From: Parabacteroides distasonis | Lineage (GTDB): Bacteria > Bacteroidota > Bacteroidia > Bacteroidales > Tannerellaceae | Length of the DNA stretch: 64,000 nt | Direction: 5' to 3' | NCBI GenBank assembly: GCA_015060925.1 | Contig: SUXM01000004.1 | Span: 81,516-145,515 of the forward strand | Part shown: positions 26,795 to 34,943 of the stretch, one piece after another | Numbering within the stretch: the stretch's first letter is position 1 | Layout of the letters: every line of letters starts with the position of its first letter | Translations under genes and position numbers: made by a program | The notes under the pieces: model-generated | Told to the model about the DNA's origin: nothing | Databases searched by the model: none | The model's input: only the letters and a program-made list of their open reading frames with translations

Positions 26795-27016
26795 ATGTAT
26801 TGGACATTAGAGTTAGCTTCCAAGTTGGAAGATGCCCCTTGGCCTGCAACCAAGGATGAATTGATTGATTATGCACAACGTTCCGGAGCGCCATTGGAAG
26901 TGATTGAAAATCTACAGGAAATGGAGGATGAAGGTGAAATATACGAATGTATTGAAGATATTTGGCCGGATTATCCAAGTAAAGAGGACTTTTTCTTCAA
27001 TGAAGAAGAATATTGA
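26795..27016 (+). CDS. DUF2795 protein
   Basis: 73 residues from the ATG at 26795 (a TTG at 26786 is less likely). The pattern WPATKDELIDYAQRSGAP...VIENLQEM fits DUF2795, a small helical family, followed by a highly acidic tail (EDEGEIYECIEDIWPDYP). Function unknown. Has its own promoter and terminator. Confidence 0.75.
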   Translation: MYWTLELASKLEDAPWPATKDELIDYAQRSGAPLEVIENLQEMEDEGEIYECIEDIWPDYPSKEDFFFNEEEY

Positions 27017-27055
27017 TGTGCGGAATCCGCATTGAGAGAAAGAAATAAAGGAGAT

Positions 27056-27095
27056 GAGGTGGTGGGATTTTGTCCTGCTACCTCGTTTGTTTTTA
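27056..27095 (+). terminator. Terminator after the DUF2795 gene
   Basis: A 12-bp stem with three G-U pairs, GAGGTGGTGGGA (27056-27067) and TCCTGCTACCTC (27073-27084), followed by GTTTGTTTTT. Confidence 0.65.
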
Positions 27096-27157
27096 TACAA
27101 TTTATTTATATTCTTTACGTTTATATTTTTATCGAAAGTATTTTTTAGGGAAGTCAA

Positions 27158-28102
27158 ATGAAGAAATATCTCCTGCTTGTCGTTATGATGGTAACCTGTG
27201 TCACAGGGGTACGGGCGCAATATGATTCGCAATTGAGCCAGTATTTCATGGCAATGGGTTATTATAATCCAGCCTATGTAGGAGTGAGGGAGGATTTGAA
27301 CTTGTTAGCATTGTCCCGTTTGCAATGGTTAGGGATAGAGGGTGCTCCGAAATCTATATTTATCAATGCAGATATGCCTTTGAAGTTGGGTAAGACGAAC
27401 CATGGGGTGGGATTGTCGATCTTTACGGAAGGGATAGGACTTTTCCAAAATACGCATGTCAATCTGCAATATGCTTATAAACAAAAGCTCTTTGGCGGAA
27501 CTTTGAGCGTTGGGTTGCAGTTCGGTTTGGTCAACCAGTCTTTTAACGGGGAGAAGGTGTTTTATCCGACCAGCCAATTCCATCAACAACAAGACCAAGC
27601 GATTCCGAATACGCAGGTTAGCGGGATGGGGATGGATATAGGTGCCGGTCTTTATTATACGCATAAGAAGTTTTATGTCGGAGTAGGAGCGACACACTTG
27701 AATAAGACGGAGGTTCGGTTGGATGAGTATTCGTCAATGTATCTGAGTAGCACATATAATTTAACCGGAGGATACAATATTCAGTTACGTAATCCGTTGT
27801 ATGAATTACAACCATCTGTCTTTTTGAAGACGGATATGCAAAGTTTTCAGGCGGATATAACTGCGCGGTTGGTTTATAACAAAATGTTTAATGGTGGTTT
27901 TTCCTGGCGGGTGAATGAATCGGTCATCTTATTGTTAGGAGCAAAGTTCGGAAGTTTCCATGTAGGGTATGCGTATGATTTTCCTACAACCCCGATTCTG
28001 AAAGGGACAAGTGGAAGCCATGAGCTGATGGTCAGCTACAAATTAAAATTGAAGAAGTCTAAGTCTGGAAAAAACAAACATAAAAGTGTACGTATATTAT
28101 AG
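27158..28102 (+). CDS. porP: PorP/SprF family outer-membrane protein of the type IX secretion system
   Basis: 314 residues. Signal peptide MKKYLLLVVMMVTCVTGVRA, then QYDSQLSQYFMAMGYYNPAYVG, the N-terminal signature of the PorP/SprF family. The body is a predicted beta-barrel with a basic C-terminus (KLKKSKSGKNKHKS). In Porphyromonas and Flavobacterium, PorP-type proteins act with GldK-N in type IX secretion and gliding. 8 nt before gldK, the same order as the P. gingivalis porPKLMN operon. Confidence 0.9.
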   Translation: MKKYLLLVVMMVTCVTGVRAQYDSQLSQYFMAMGYYNPAYVGVREDLNLLALSRLQWLGIEGAPKSIFINADMPLKLGKTNHGVGLSIFTEGIGLFQNTHVNLQYAYKQKLFGGTLSVGLQFGLVNQSFNGEKVFYPTSQFHQQQDQAIPNTQVSGMGMDIGAGLYYTHKKFYVGVGATHLNKTEVRLDEYSSMYLSSTYNLTGGYNIQLRNPLYELQPSVFLKTDMQSFQADITARLVYNKMFNGGFSWRVNESVILLLGAKFGSFHVGYAYDFPTTPILKGTSGSHELMVSYKLKLKKSKSGKNKHKSVRIL

Positions 28103-28109
28103 TTAGTAT

Positions 28110-29537
28110 ATGAAAAAAGTATTATTAGTACTTGTGACAGTTGTCTTGTTGACCTCATGTGGCAAATCTCTGACGAATGTCGGGGGAGAAGTAACCGGGG
28201 TACGAACAGTGGCTTTCAATGAGCCTGCACCCTATGGCATGGTGTTGATTAAAAGAGGTTCGTTTGAAATGGGACCTGCTGATAAAGATTCTTTGTGGGG
28301 GATTAATCCGGAGACAAAAGGGGTCTCTTTTGATGCCTTTTGGATGGATGAAACGGAGGTGACGAATGCGAAATATCGCCAGTTCGTTTATTGGGTGCGT
28401 GACTCTATTATCCGTGAACGTTTGGCTGATCCTGCTTATGGGGGTAATGATTTGTTTAAGATTACTGAAGATAAGTATGGCGAACCTGTAACTCCTCATC
28501 TGGACTGGAGTCGTCCTATCCCTTGGAAACGTGCCAATGAAGATGAGATACGTGCTATTGAAAGTGTTTATACTATTAATCCTGTGACTGGCGAAAAGAC
28601 ATTGGATCCTAAGCAGATGGTTTATAAATATGAGTGGTATGATTATACTGCTGCCGCTTTGCGTAAGAACAATTTGGATCCGGCTGCCCGTGTCCGCAAT
28701 ACAGATATTAAAGTGGATCCGAACGAAGTAATCATGATTTCTAAAGATACGGCTTATATTACAGAAGAAGGTGAGATTGTTAATGAAACGATTACACGCC
28801 AATTAAGCGGGCCATGGGATTTCTTGCATACGCGTATTGTAAACATCTATCCGGATGAGACTTGTTGGGTAAATGATTTCAATAATGCTTACAATGAACC
28901 GTATATGCGTATGTACTTTTCACATCCTGGATATGATGATTATCCTGTGGTGGGGATCTCTTGGGAACAGGCTACTGCTTTCTGTGTATGGCGTACCAAT
29001 CTGTTTAAAGAGTCATTGAATTTGCCAAGTGGACAAGCTTTTGAGGCTTTCCGTTTGCCGACAGAGGGCGAGTGGGAATATGCTGCCCGTACCGGTAAGA
29101 ATGAAAATAAGTATCCTTGGGCAGGTGATGAGTTGATGAGTGGCAAAGGTTGTTTCTTAGGAAACTTTAAGCCGGGTAAAGGTAATTATACAGAAGATGG
29201 CCATTTGATTACTTCCCGTGTCGGTTCCTTCTCTCCGAATGAGTTCGGTTTGTATGACATGGCTGGTAATGTGGCAGAATGGACTTCTACCTCTTATTCT
29301 GAATCCGGTCCCAGCCAGATGAGTGATATGAACCCGGATTTACGCTATAATGCAGCCAAAGAAGATCCGTATGCAATGAAAAAGAAGGTAGTTCGTGGAG
29401 GTTCATGGAAAGACGTTTCACAATTTATCCGTTCAGATATGCGTACATTTGAGTACCAGAATGAGACTCGCTCCTATATTGGTTTCCGTTGTGCACGTAC
29501 GCAAATCGGGTTCTCAAGAGCAAAAGGTAAAAAATAA
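28110..29537 (+). CDS. gldK: T9SS lipoprotein GldK/PorK
   Basis: 475 residues. Lipobox LLTSC gives Cys17. The remainder is a formylglycine-generating-enzyme-like (FGE-sulfatase) domain: MVLIKRGSFEMGPAD, MDETEVTNAKYRQFV, VGISWEQATAFCVWR, LPTEGEWEYAARTG, NVAEWTSTSY, VRGGSWKD. In T9SS the fold is structural; GldK forms the periplasmic ring with GldN under the outer membrane. Followed by gldL after 52 nt. Confidence 0.93.
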   Translation: MKKVLLVLVTVVLLTSCGKSLTNVGGEVTGVRTVAFNEPAPYGMVLIKRGSFEMGPADKDSLWGINPETKGVSFDAFWMDETEVTNAKYRQFVYWVRDSIIRERLADPAYGGNDLFKITEDKYGEPVTPHLDWSRPIPWKRANEDEIRAIESVYTINPVTGEKTLDPKQMVYKYEWYDYTAAALRKNNLDPAARVRNTDIKVDPNEVIMISKDTAYITEEGEIVNETITRQLSGPWDFLHTRIVNIYPDETCWVNDFNNAYNEPYMRMYFSHPGYDDYPVVGISWEQATAFCVWRTNLFKESLNLPSGQAFEAFRLPTEGEWEYAARTGKNENKYPWAGDELMSGKGCFLGNFKPGKGNYTEDGHLITSRVGSFSPNEFGLYDMAGNVAEWTSTSYSESGPSQMSDMNPDLRYNAAKEDPYAMKKKVVRGGSWKDVSQFIRSDMRTFEYQNETRSYIGFRCARTQIGFSRAKGKK

Positions 29538-29589
29538 CGAATAGGGAATGTGTCCCTAATCTATTAATAATGAATATATAATCACAGTT

Positions 29590-30663
29590 ATGGGAAAATA
29601 TAGAAGATATAAAAACAGAGTGGAGATGTACCTTGCCAGTGAGAAGGGTAAACGGGTGTTGAATTTCTGTTATAGTTGGGGTGCCTCTATCGTTATTATT
29701 GGTGCTTTGTTTAAGTTGTTGCATTTGCCTTATGGTAACCAGATCTTGTTTGTGGCAATGACTGTGGAAGCATTGGTGTTCTTTGTCTCTGCGTTTGAAC
29801 GTCCGGGTAACGAATATCATTGGGAAGAGGTATTTCCTGTATTGAAATCTAAGAATCCTTTGGATCGTCCGGATTTTGCCAATACCTCTATGGCGAACTT
29901 GGTGAATCATCCGGAGAATATGACTGATGATGAGGTGAATGCTTCCGGTGTCAATATTCATATTGGTGGCAAATCAGTGGCAACCAATTTAGGAAACTTG
30001 GATGTGGATGCAGAAGACACGAAGACGCTTTCTGATAGTATCAAGAAGTTGAGTGGTGCCGCTGAGCAAATATCAAAGATGGCTGAATTGACTGAGGCTA
30101 CCCAAAAGTACTTGGAACAGCTTTCTTCTATGTCTGATCACATGGCTCGTTTCAGTCAGGTGACCAATTCTTTGACTGATGTATCTGATACCTTGCTCCA
30201 TTCTTATAAGGCGATTACCGATAATTCGGATGGTATCAACCAGAACTCACGTGGTTATGTACAACAGATGGAGATGTTGAACCGCAATATTTCCGGCTTG
30301 AATACAATTTATGAAATCCAATTGAAGAGTATTAGCTCTCAGATTGAATCTATCGAACACATCAACGGTGGCTTAAACCGTATTCGTGAAATGTATGACG
30401 GCTCTGTCGTGGATAGTTCGGTTTTCCGTAACGAAACAGAAAAGATGGCTCGCCAATTGGCAGAATTGAATCAGGTATATAGCCGATTGTTACAGGCTAT
30501 GACGGTCAATATGGGTATTCAAGTGCCTGTCCAACCGCAACAGCCTGTTTATGCACAAACCGGCCAGCCACAGCAACCGCAAAGTTACCAACAGCCGTAT
30601 CAACAACCATACGGATATCAACAGCCGGCACAGGCTCCATACACAAACAATCCAATGAAGTAA
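29590..30663 (+). CDS. gldL: T9SS inner-membrane motor protein GldL/PorL
   Basis: 357 residues. Two transmembrane helices in the first ~70 residues (ASIVIIGALFKLLH, ILFVAMTVEALVFFVSAF) carry the acidic residue expected in the motor (Glu in TVEALV). A long cytoplasmic helical/coiled-coil region follows, with repeated SLTDVSDTL and LNRNISGLN patterns. The last ~45 residues are a Gln/Pro/Tyr-rich tail (repeats of YQQPYQQP) of the kind seen in this clade. With GldM it forms the proton-driven motor of T9SS. Confidence 0.92.
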   Translation: MGKYRRYKNRVEMYLASEKGKRVLNFCYSWGASIVIIGALFKLLHLPYGNQILFVAMTVEALVFFVSAFERPGNEYHWEEVFPVLKSKNPLDRPDFANTSMANLVNHPENMTDDEVNASGVNIHIGGKSVATNLGNLDVDAEDTKTLSDSIKKLSGAAEQISKMAELTEATQKYLEQLSSMSDHMARFSQVTNSLTDVSDTLLHSYKAITDNSDGINQNSRGYVQQMEMLNRNISGLNTIYEIQLKSISSQIESIEHINGGLNRIREMYDGSVVDSSVFRNETEKMARQLAELNQVYSRLLQAMTVNMGIQVPVQPQQPVYAQTGQPQQPQSYQQPYQQPYGYQQPAQAPYTNNPMK

Positions 30664-30669
30664 TCGACT

Positions 30670-32238
30670 ATGGCAGGAATATCAAATAATCCCAATTCTC
30701 CCCGTCAGAAGATGATAAACCTGATGTATCTGGTTTTCATCGCGATGATGGCCTTGAATGTGTCATCGGAGGTTCTTGACGGCTTTGGATTGGTAGAGGG
30801 TAGTTTGCGGACTTCCATTGATAACTCTTCTACACGTAATAAGATTGTAAATGATGAGTTGGAGGCCTATTATCAAACGAATCCCGAAAAGGTGCGTAGC
30901 TGGTATGAAAAGGGAAAGAAGGTGAAAGAGGCTTCTGATAGTTTGTTTAACTATGTACAGGATTTGAAGGTTCGTATCGCTCAATTGGCTGATGGCGAAG
31001 AGGCCGATGTCAATAATATAGAACATAAAGATGATTTGGAGGCAGCCTCTCGTGTGATGTTGGCTCCGGTTTCTGGTGAAGGTAAACATTTGCGCCAACG
31101 TATTGAGAATTATCGTACAATGATGGGCGAAATGGTTGAAGATGAGGCAAAGACACGTGTGATAGAAGCTACATTATCTACAACACCTCCTCGCAAAGCT
31201 GGAATTAATACTCGTTCATGGGAAGAGGCATTGTTTGAAAATATGCCGGTAGCGGCTGCTATTACGCTTTTGACCAAGTTGCAAAGTGATATCCGTTATG
31301 CAGAAGGAGAGGTGTTGTCTAATTTGTTAAGTAGTGTCGATGTGCGTGACTATCGCGTGAACCAGATTACGGCACAGGTTATACCGGAAAGCCAGATTGT
31401 CATGCGTGGAAGTCAATACAAGGCAAACATTGTGCTTTCTGCTGTCGATTCAACCAAACGGCCGACAGTCTTTGTCAATGGAAAGGAACTGCCTTATGAG
31501 GCAAATGGTTTGTTTACGACTGTGGCTGGTGCTCCAGGTACTTATCCGATCAAAGGGTATATTGAAATGCCGGGCAGCGATGGTAGTATGATGCGCCGTG
31601 AGTTTGAAAGTGAATATTTCGTGACAGAGCCGAGTGCAACCGTAGCGCCGATGTTGATGAATGTCTTGTATGCCGGAATTGCCAACCCGATTCGAATTGC
31701 CGTTCCGGGTGTCCCAAGTGGAAATGTAACGGCAACCATGACGAATGGAACATTGGTTCGCAAAGGAGATCAGTGGGAAGCTCGTCCGAATGTAGTCGGT
31801 ACGGATGCTGTGGTTTCTGTTCAGGCGAAGATGGCAGACGGACGTAGTGTTGAGATGGCGAAAACAACCTTTAGGGTTCGTGCTTTGCCTGATCCGATGC
31901 CCTATATCGAGTATAAAGATCAGAATGGGAATGTGCGTAAATTCCGGGGAGGTCAACTTTCTAAGCGTAGCTTGGTGGAAGCCGATGGTATCCAAGCGGC
32001 AATTGATGATGATTTGTTGAATGTTCCGTTTAAGGTTTTGAGCTTTGAGTTGACATTCTATGATTCTATGGGTAACATTATACCGGAGGTGACACAAGGA
32101 AGTCAATTCTCTCAACGTCAAAAGGATTATATCCGACGATTGGCAAGAGGCAAACGCTTTTATATTACTCATGTGAAGGTGTTAGGCCCGGATAATAAAG
32201 AACGCATTATCCCGACAGTAGAAGTAATCGTAAACTAA
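30670..32238 (+). CDS. gldM: T9SS inner-membrane motor protein GldM/PorM
   Basis: 522 residues. A single N-terminal transmembrane helix with a charged cytoplasmic start ([19 protein letters not shown]) is followed by a helical periplasmic domain and several beta domains ([37 protein letters not shown]-terminal TVEVIVN). This matches the GldM D1-D4 layout that spans the periplasm from the GldL motor to the GldK/N ring. 6 nt after gldL. Confidence 0.93.
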   Translation: MAGISNNPNSPRQKMINLMYLVFIAMMALNVSSEVLDGFGLVEGSLRTSIDNSSTRNKIVNDELEAYYQTNPEKVRSWYEKGKKVKEASDSLFNYVQDLKVRIAQLADGEEADVNNIEHKDDLEAASRVMLAPVSGEGKHLRQRIENYRTMMGEMVEDEAKTRVIEATLSTTPPRKAGINTRSWEEALFENMPVAAAITLLTKLQSDIRYAEGEVLSNLLSSVDVRDYRVNQITAQVIPESQIVMRGSQYKANIVLSAVDSTKRPTVFVNGKELPYEANGLFTTVAGAPGTYPIKGYIEMPGSDGSMMRREFESEYFVTEPSATVAPMLMNVLYAGIANPIRIAVPGVPSGNVTATMTNGTLVRKGDQWEARPNVVGTDAVVSVQAKMADGRSVEMAKTTFRVRALPDPMPYIEYKDQNGNVRKFRGGQLSKRSLVEADGIQAAIDDDLLNVPFKVLSFELTFYDSMGNIIPEVTQGSQFSQRQKDYIRRLARGKRFYITHVKVLGPDNKERIIPTVEVIVN

Positions 32239-32262
32239 AGATGACGATAAAATAGATATAAG

Positions 32263-33348
32263 ATGAAACGTATTTATTACATAGCAACCCTTATTGCCGC
32301 TTTGTTTGCAGCTATTCCGATGCAGGCGCAGGAAGAAGCCGGTAATAATCAACAACAGCAAAGACGTCGTGGTCCGGAAGCAAGCCGTGGCGCACGTGCT
32401 GAAGAAAAGAAAGAGACCGGTATGCCGGAGTTGACCGTTCGTGCACAGGATATGAATGAACGTATGACGCAGCATATTGGAAATGCCCGTTGGATGCGTG
32501 TGATCTATCGTCAGATTGATTTGATGAAAGAACCCAATGCGCCTTTATATTATCCGACACAGCCGATGAACGGACAGATGAATCTGTTCTCTATCATCTT
32601 CCAATTGGTTTGTGAGGGTAAATTGTTTGCATATGAGTATTTGGATGGTTACGAAGACTTTAGCGATAATCGTAAGTTGGATTTGAAGGTGATGTTGGAT
32701 CGTAGCCGTATCTTTTATGAAGAGACACCGGCTGAAGGGAATGAACCTGCCAGTTTTGTGGTGAATGAAAGCGATATCCCTTCGGCAGATGTAAAATCTT
32801 ACTACATTAAAGAGGCTTGGTATTTTGATCAGAATAACTCTGTGTTTGATGTGAAGACATTGGCTATTTGTCCGATTTTGACGATTAACGATGAGATGGG
32901 GCAAAACACTATGCCGATGTTCTGGATTCCGTATGAAAACTTACGCCCCTATATCAATACGGCTTATATCATGACCTCTAACATTAACAACGCCATGACC
33001 TTTACGATTGACGATTATTTCCGTCGTCGTATGTTCCAAGGGGATATTTTCAAAACACAGAATCTGATGAACCAGCCGTTACAGGCCTATTGTCCGACTC
33101 CGGATTCGTTGAAGAAAGAGCAAGAACGGATTGAGAATCAGTTAGTCGCATTTGAAAAGGCATTGTATCTGCAACCGGATACTACCCAACAGGTAGCGGA
33201 TGAAAAGGGAAAGAAATCCACAAAGAAAGTAACAACGGCTTCACGTGGAAAGAAGACTTCGGAAGTAAAAGAGACCAAGACAAAAGCGCCGAAGACGAAA
33301 ACCCCTAAGACACAAAGCTCAGCTGTTCGTAGCGTACGTCGTCGATAA
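32263..33348 (+). CDS. gldN: T9SS ring protein GldN/PorN with basic tail
   Basis: 361 residues. Signal peptide ending AIPMQAQ, a Gln/Arg-rich start, then the GldN core (WMRVIYRQIDLMKEPNAPLY, FSIIFQLVCEGKLFAYEY, IKEAWYFDQNNSVFDVKTLA, MFWIPYENLRPYI). After residue ~305 comes a Lys/Thr/Ser-rich extension of about 50 residues ending SVRRR, which is outside the core fold and looks disordered. GldN pairs with GldK in the periplasmic ring. A terminator follows. Confidence 0.92.
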   Translation: MKRIYYIATLIAALFAAIPMQAQEEAGNNQQQQRRRGPEASRGARAEEKKETGMPELTVRAQDMNERMTQHIGNARWMRVIYRQIDLMKEPNAPLYYPTQPMNGQMNLFSIIFQLVCEGKLFAYEYLDGYEDFSDNRKLDLKVMLDRSRIFYEETPAEGNEPASFVVNESDIPSADVKSYYIKEAWYFDQNNSVFDVKTLAICPILTINDEMGQNTMPMFWIPYENLRPYINTAYIMTSNINNAMTFTIDDYFRRRMFQGDIFKTQNLMNQPLQAYCPTPDSLKKEQERIENQLVAFEKALYLQPDTTQQVADEKGKKSTKKVTTASRGKKTSEVKETKTKAPKTKTPKTQSSAVRSVRRR

Positions 33349-33368
33349 GAATTATCCTATTATAGAAA

Positions 33369-33397
33369 AGCAGATCCTTGCGGGTCTGCTTTTTTTG
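33369..33397 (+). terminator. Terminator of the T9SS operon
   Basis: Stem AGCAGATCC (33369-33377) with GGGTCTGCT (33382-33390), one G-U pair, 4-nt loop, then a run of seven T with G. Confidence 0.85.
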
Positions 33398-33421
33398 TAT
33401 CTAAATGAATTATCTTAAGAT

Positions 33422-33477
33422 TACATCGGAGGTATTTCGATTTACCTCCGATGTAATAGCAAATTAAGTCCGATGTA
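33422..33477 (+). repeat. Three-unit palindromic array, 21-22-bp period (array B)
   Basis: 13-mers at 33422 (TACATCGGAGGTA), 33443 (TACCTCCGATGTA) and 33465 (TAAGTCCGATGTA). Units 1 and 2 are exact reverse complements. Each unit is two 6-bp half-words joined around C or G, drawn from TACATC, TACCTC and TAAGTC. The same half-words recur at 47195 and partly at 63509. Confidence 0.75.
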
Positions 33478-33566
33478 ATAGAGACTATATTTCGTTTAAA
33501 AAAGTGAAGAATGCTTTGTTTCTTCGAGTAAAAAAGATTTCCTTTGTAATGTATTAGGAAAAAATA

Positions 33567-33653
33567 ACGTAGAAGCGTTTCGATATTATCTTGCTTTGAA
33601 ATCTCGACAATTTCATTTACCCAAGATAATAGGCAAAATGGCTCCTACGCTTG
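33567..33653 (-). repeat. Hairpin element copy 1 of an inverted pair
   Basis: Read on the minus strand it is an ~87-nt imperfect hairpin. The outer stem pairs CGTAGAAGC with GCTCCTACG, an inner 9-bp stem pairs ATTATCTTG with CAAGATAAT, and the large loop carries TTGGGTAA, GTCGAGA and TCAAAGCA. These loop words, in the same order, recur in copy 2 at 33702. Identity unknown: candidates are a structured RNA, a REP/BIME-type element, or the ends of a small MITE. Confidence 0.6.
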
Positions 33654-33701
33654 TGTTTGTTATATATGTATTCCAAGGATGGAAGAACTATATACCGACA
33701 T

Positions 33702-33785
33702 AAAGCGTGGGACTATTGTTCTATTATTGGGTAAGGGCAGTCGAGAGCCTCAAAGCAGTGATAGGACGATAGTTCCCACGCTTTT
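33702..33785 (+). repeat. Hairpin element copy 2 of an inverted pair
   Basis: An 84-nt hairpin: AAGCGTGGGACTAT pairs with ATAGTTCCCACGCTT (one bulge), continued by a weaker stem. The loop words TTGGGTAA (33727), GTCGAGA (33740) and TCAAAGCA (33750) match copy 1. It is followed by TTTTCTTTTT, so on the plus strand it could also end transcription. Confidence 0.6.
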
Positions 33786-33834
33786 CTTTTTATAATGCTG
33801 ACCGGCGGGAACAGGGAAGATAATATTTATTGTT

Positions 33835-34284
33835 ATGAAGAAATGTCCTTTTTATTTACTTTTTTTATTAAGTTTTATCTTTGTTTCTTGCAAAAATCCT
33901 ATTTTACAGGAAACTTATGCTTCTAATTTACAGTTTGATAATGAAGCAACAATTTATCGAAGTAATGCTAAAATAGTTATTGCAAATTTAAGGGAATATG
34001 GTCTATGTATAACTATTACAGACGATGCAAAAAATAATTATAGTATGTTTCTTGAAAAGATTTCGAAAAAGACATTGAAAGATTGTATAACAATTTATGC
34101 TTTTTGTGGTGTTATAGATAATAGTCATGAAGAATATAATGTAAATGTAACGTTAGAAGATTATAATTCTTTAGTATCTGATGATAAATTGACAATAGAA
34201 TTTGAAAAGAATAAATCTATAACATATACTCTAAATTTTAATGAAAAGTTTCAAGAGTACATAAAGAATAATATTACTGATTAA
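33835..34284 (+). CDS. Unknown lipoprotein, AT-rich
   Basis: 149 residues. Lipoprotein signal with lipobox ending FVSC (Cys19) followed by KNPILQE. The mature part is a small alpha/beta or beta domain with no family that I recognise (ITITDDAKNNYSMFLEKISK, TIEFEKNKSITYTLNF). Much richer in A and T than the neighbouring T9SS genes, suggesting recent acquisition. It is 12 nt from the next gene, also unknown, so the two probably work together. Confidence 0.7.
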   Translation: MKKCPFYLLFLLSFIFVSCKNPILQETYASNLQFDNEATIYRSNAKIVIANLREYGLCITITDDAKNNYSMFLEKISKKTLKDCITIYAFCGVIDNSHEEYNVNVTLEDYNSLVSDDKLTIEFEKNKSITYTLNFNEKFQEYIKNNITD

Positions 34285-34296
34285 AGAGTTGATATT

Positions 34297-34893
34297 ATGG
34301 ATTTAACAATAAACAATATAGAGGCTATTGCTTTTTGGATATTTATATTATTAGTAATTTGTTTTCCTGTAATATTCCCCTATATTCTTGCTATAATTGG
34401 AAATAAATTATTCGGAACTCGTACAACAGTTGATGTTTCCAATACCTTAAGAGGTAATATAAAAATAAAAACAAAAACATCATATGAAGCTATTTATATA
34501 TGTCCAGTTAACTTTAAAGAATTAGAGAGAGAGTATTCTGATTTAAAAGAAAAAGTAAAAATATCGCCAAATAATAATTTGTTATATATAAAAATATTGG
34601 ATTCAAAATTAAGAAGGATACAGTATGATATAGATTCTCAATATGTAGAGGGAATAATCTCTGAAAAAAGAAAAGAACGTGATAGTAAAAGAATTGAAAA
34701 TTTGAGGATGGATTTACAAAATTTTTGTATCAAAAATAATATTGAGGTTGAATTTGAAAAAGAAGTATATATTCCTATAGAAAAGCTTTTTTCTATGGAT
34801 AGGGCAGTAATTAATAAAGAAGAGATAGAAGAATTAAAAAATATTTTTCAAAAAAGGATAGAACGAAAGATAGGGCAAAATAATAGAAACTGA
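34297..34893 (+). CDS. Unknown membrane-anchored protein, AT-rich
   Basis: 198 residues. One strong N-terminal transmembrane segment (about 9-37, IAFWIFILLVICFPVIFPYI), then a soluble, highly charged region rich in Lys and Glu with predicted helices (ELEREYSDLKEKVK, SEKRKERDSKRIENL). No domain recognised. Base composition matches the gene at 33835 and differs from the flanks. The pair forms a small accessory insert between the T9SS operon and a convergent lipoprotein gene. Confidence 0.7.
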   Translation: MDLTINNIEAIAFWIFILLVICFPVIFPYILAIIGNKLFGTRTTVDVSNTLRGNIKIKTKTSYEAIYICPVNFKELEREYSDLKEKVKISPNNNLLYIKILDSKLRRIQYDIDSQYVEGIISEKRKERDSKRIENLRMDLQNFCIKNNIEVEFEKEVYIPIEKLFSMDRAVINKEEIEELKNIFQKRIERKIGQNNRN

Positions 34894-34895
34894 AA

Positions 34896-34943
34896 TTCCC
34901 CTGTCGAATTGAACTAAAAAGTTATCGACAGGGGGAGTTTTTT
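34896..34943 (+). terminator. Bidirectional terminator
   Basis: Arms TTCCCCTGTCGA (34896-34907) and TCGACAGGGGGA (34925-34936), followed by GTTTTTTT. It overlaps the stop of the convergent gene on the minus strand. Confidence 0.8.

Larger units (their letters stand above)
33398..33834. other. 437-base intergenic region with repeats, no gene
   Basis: After the T9SS terminator comes a three-unit palindromic array (33422-33477), about 90 bases of AT-rich sequence, and an inverted pair of long hairpin elements (33567-33653 and 33702-33785). The 48 bases between the hairpins show no further structure. The last ~50 bases lead into the unknown lipoprotein gene at 33835. I found no reading frame of interest. 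Confidence 0.7.

Noticed and set aside
33567..33785. Hairpin pair as integron attC sites, 6S RNA or a known ribozyme
   Set aside because: The core RYYYAAC/GTTRRRY sites of attC are missing, the length and bulge layout do not fit 6S RNA, and I found no hammerhead core (CUGAUGA...GAAA).
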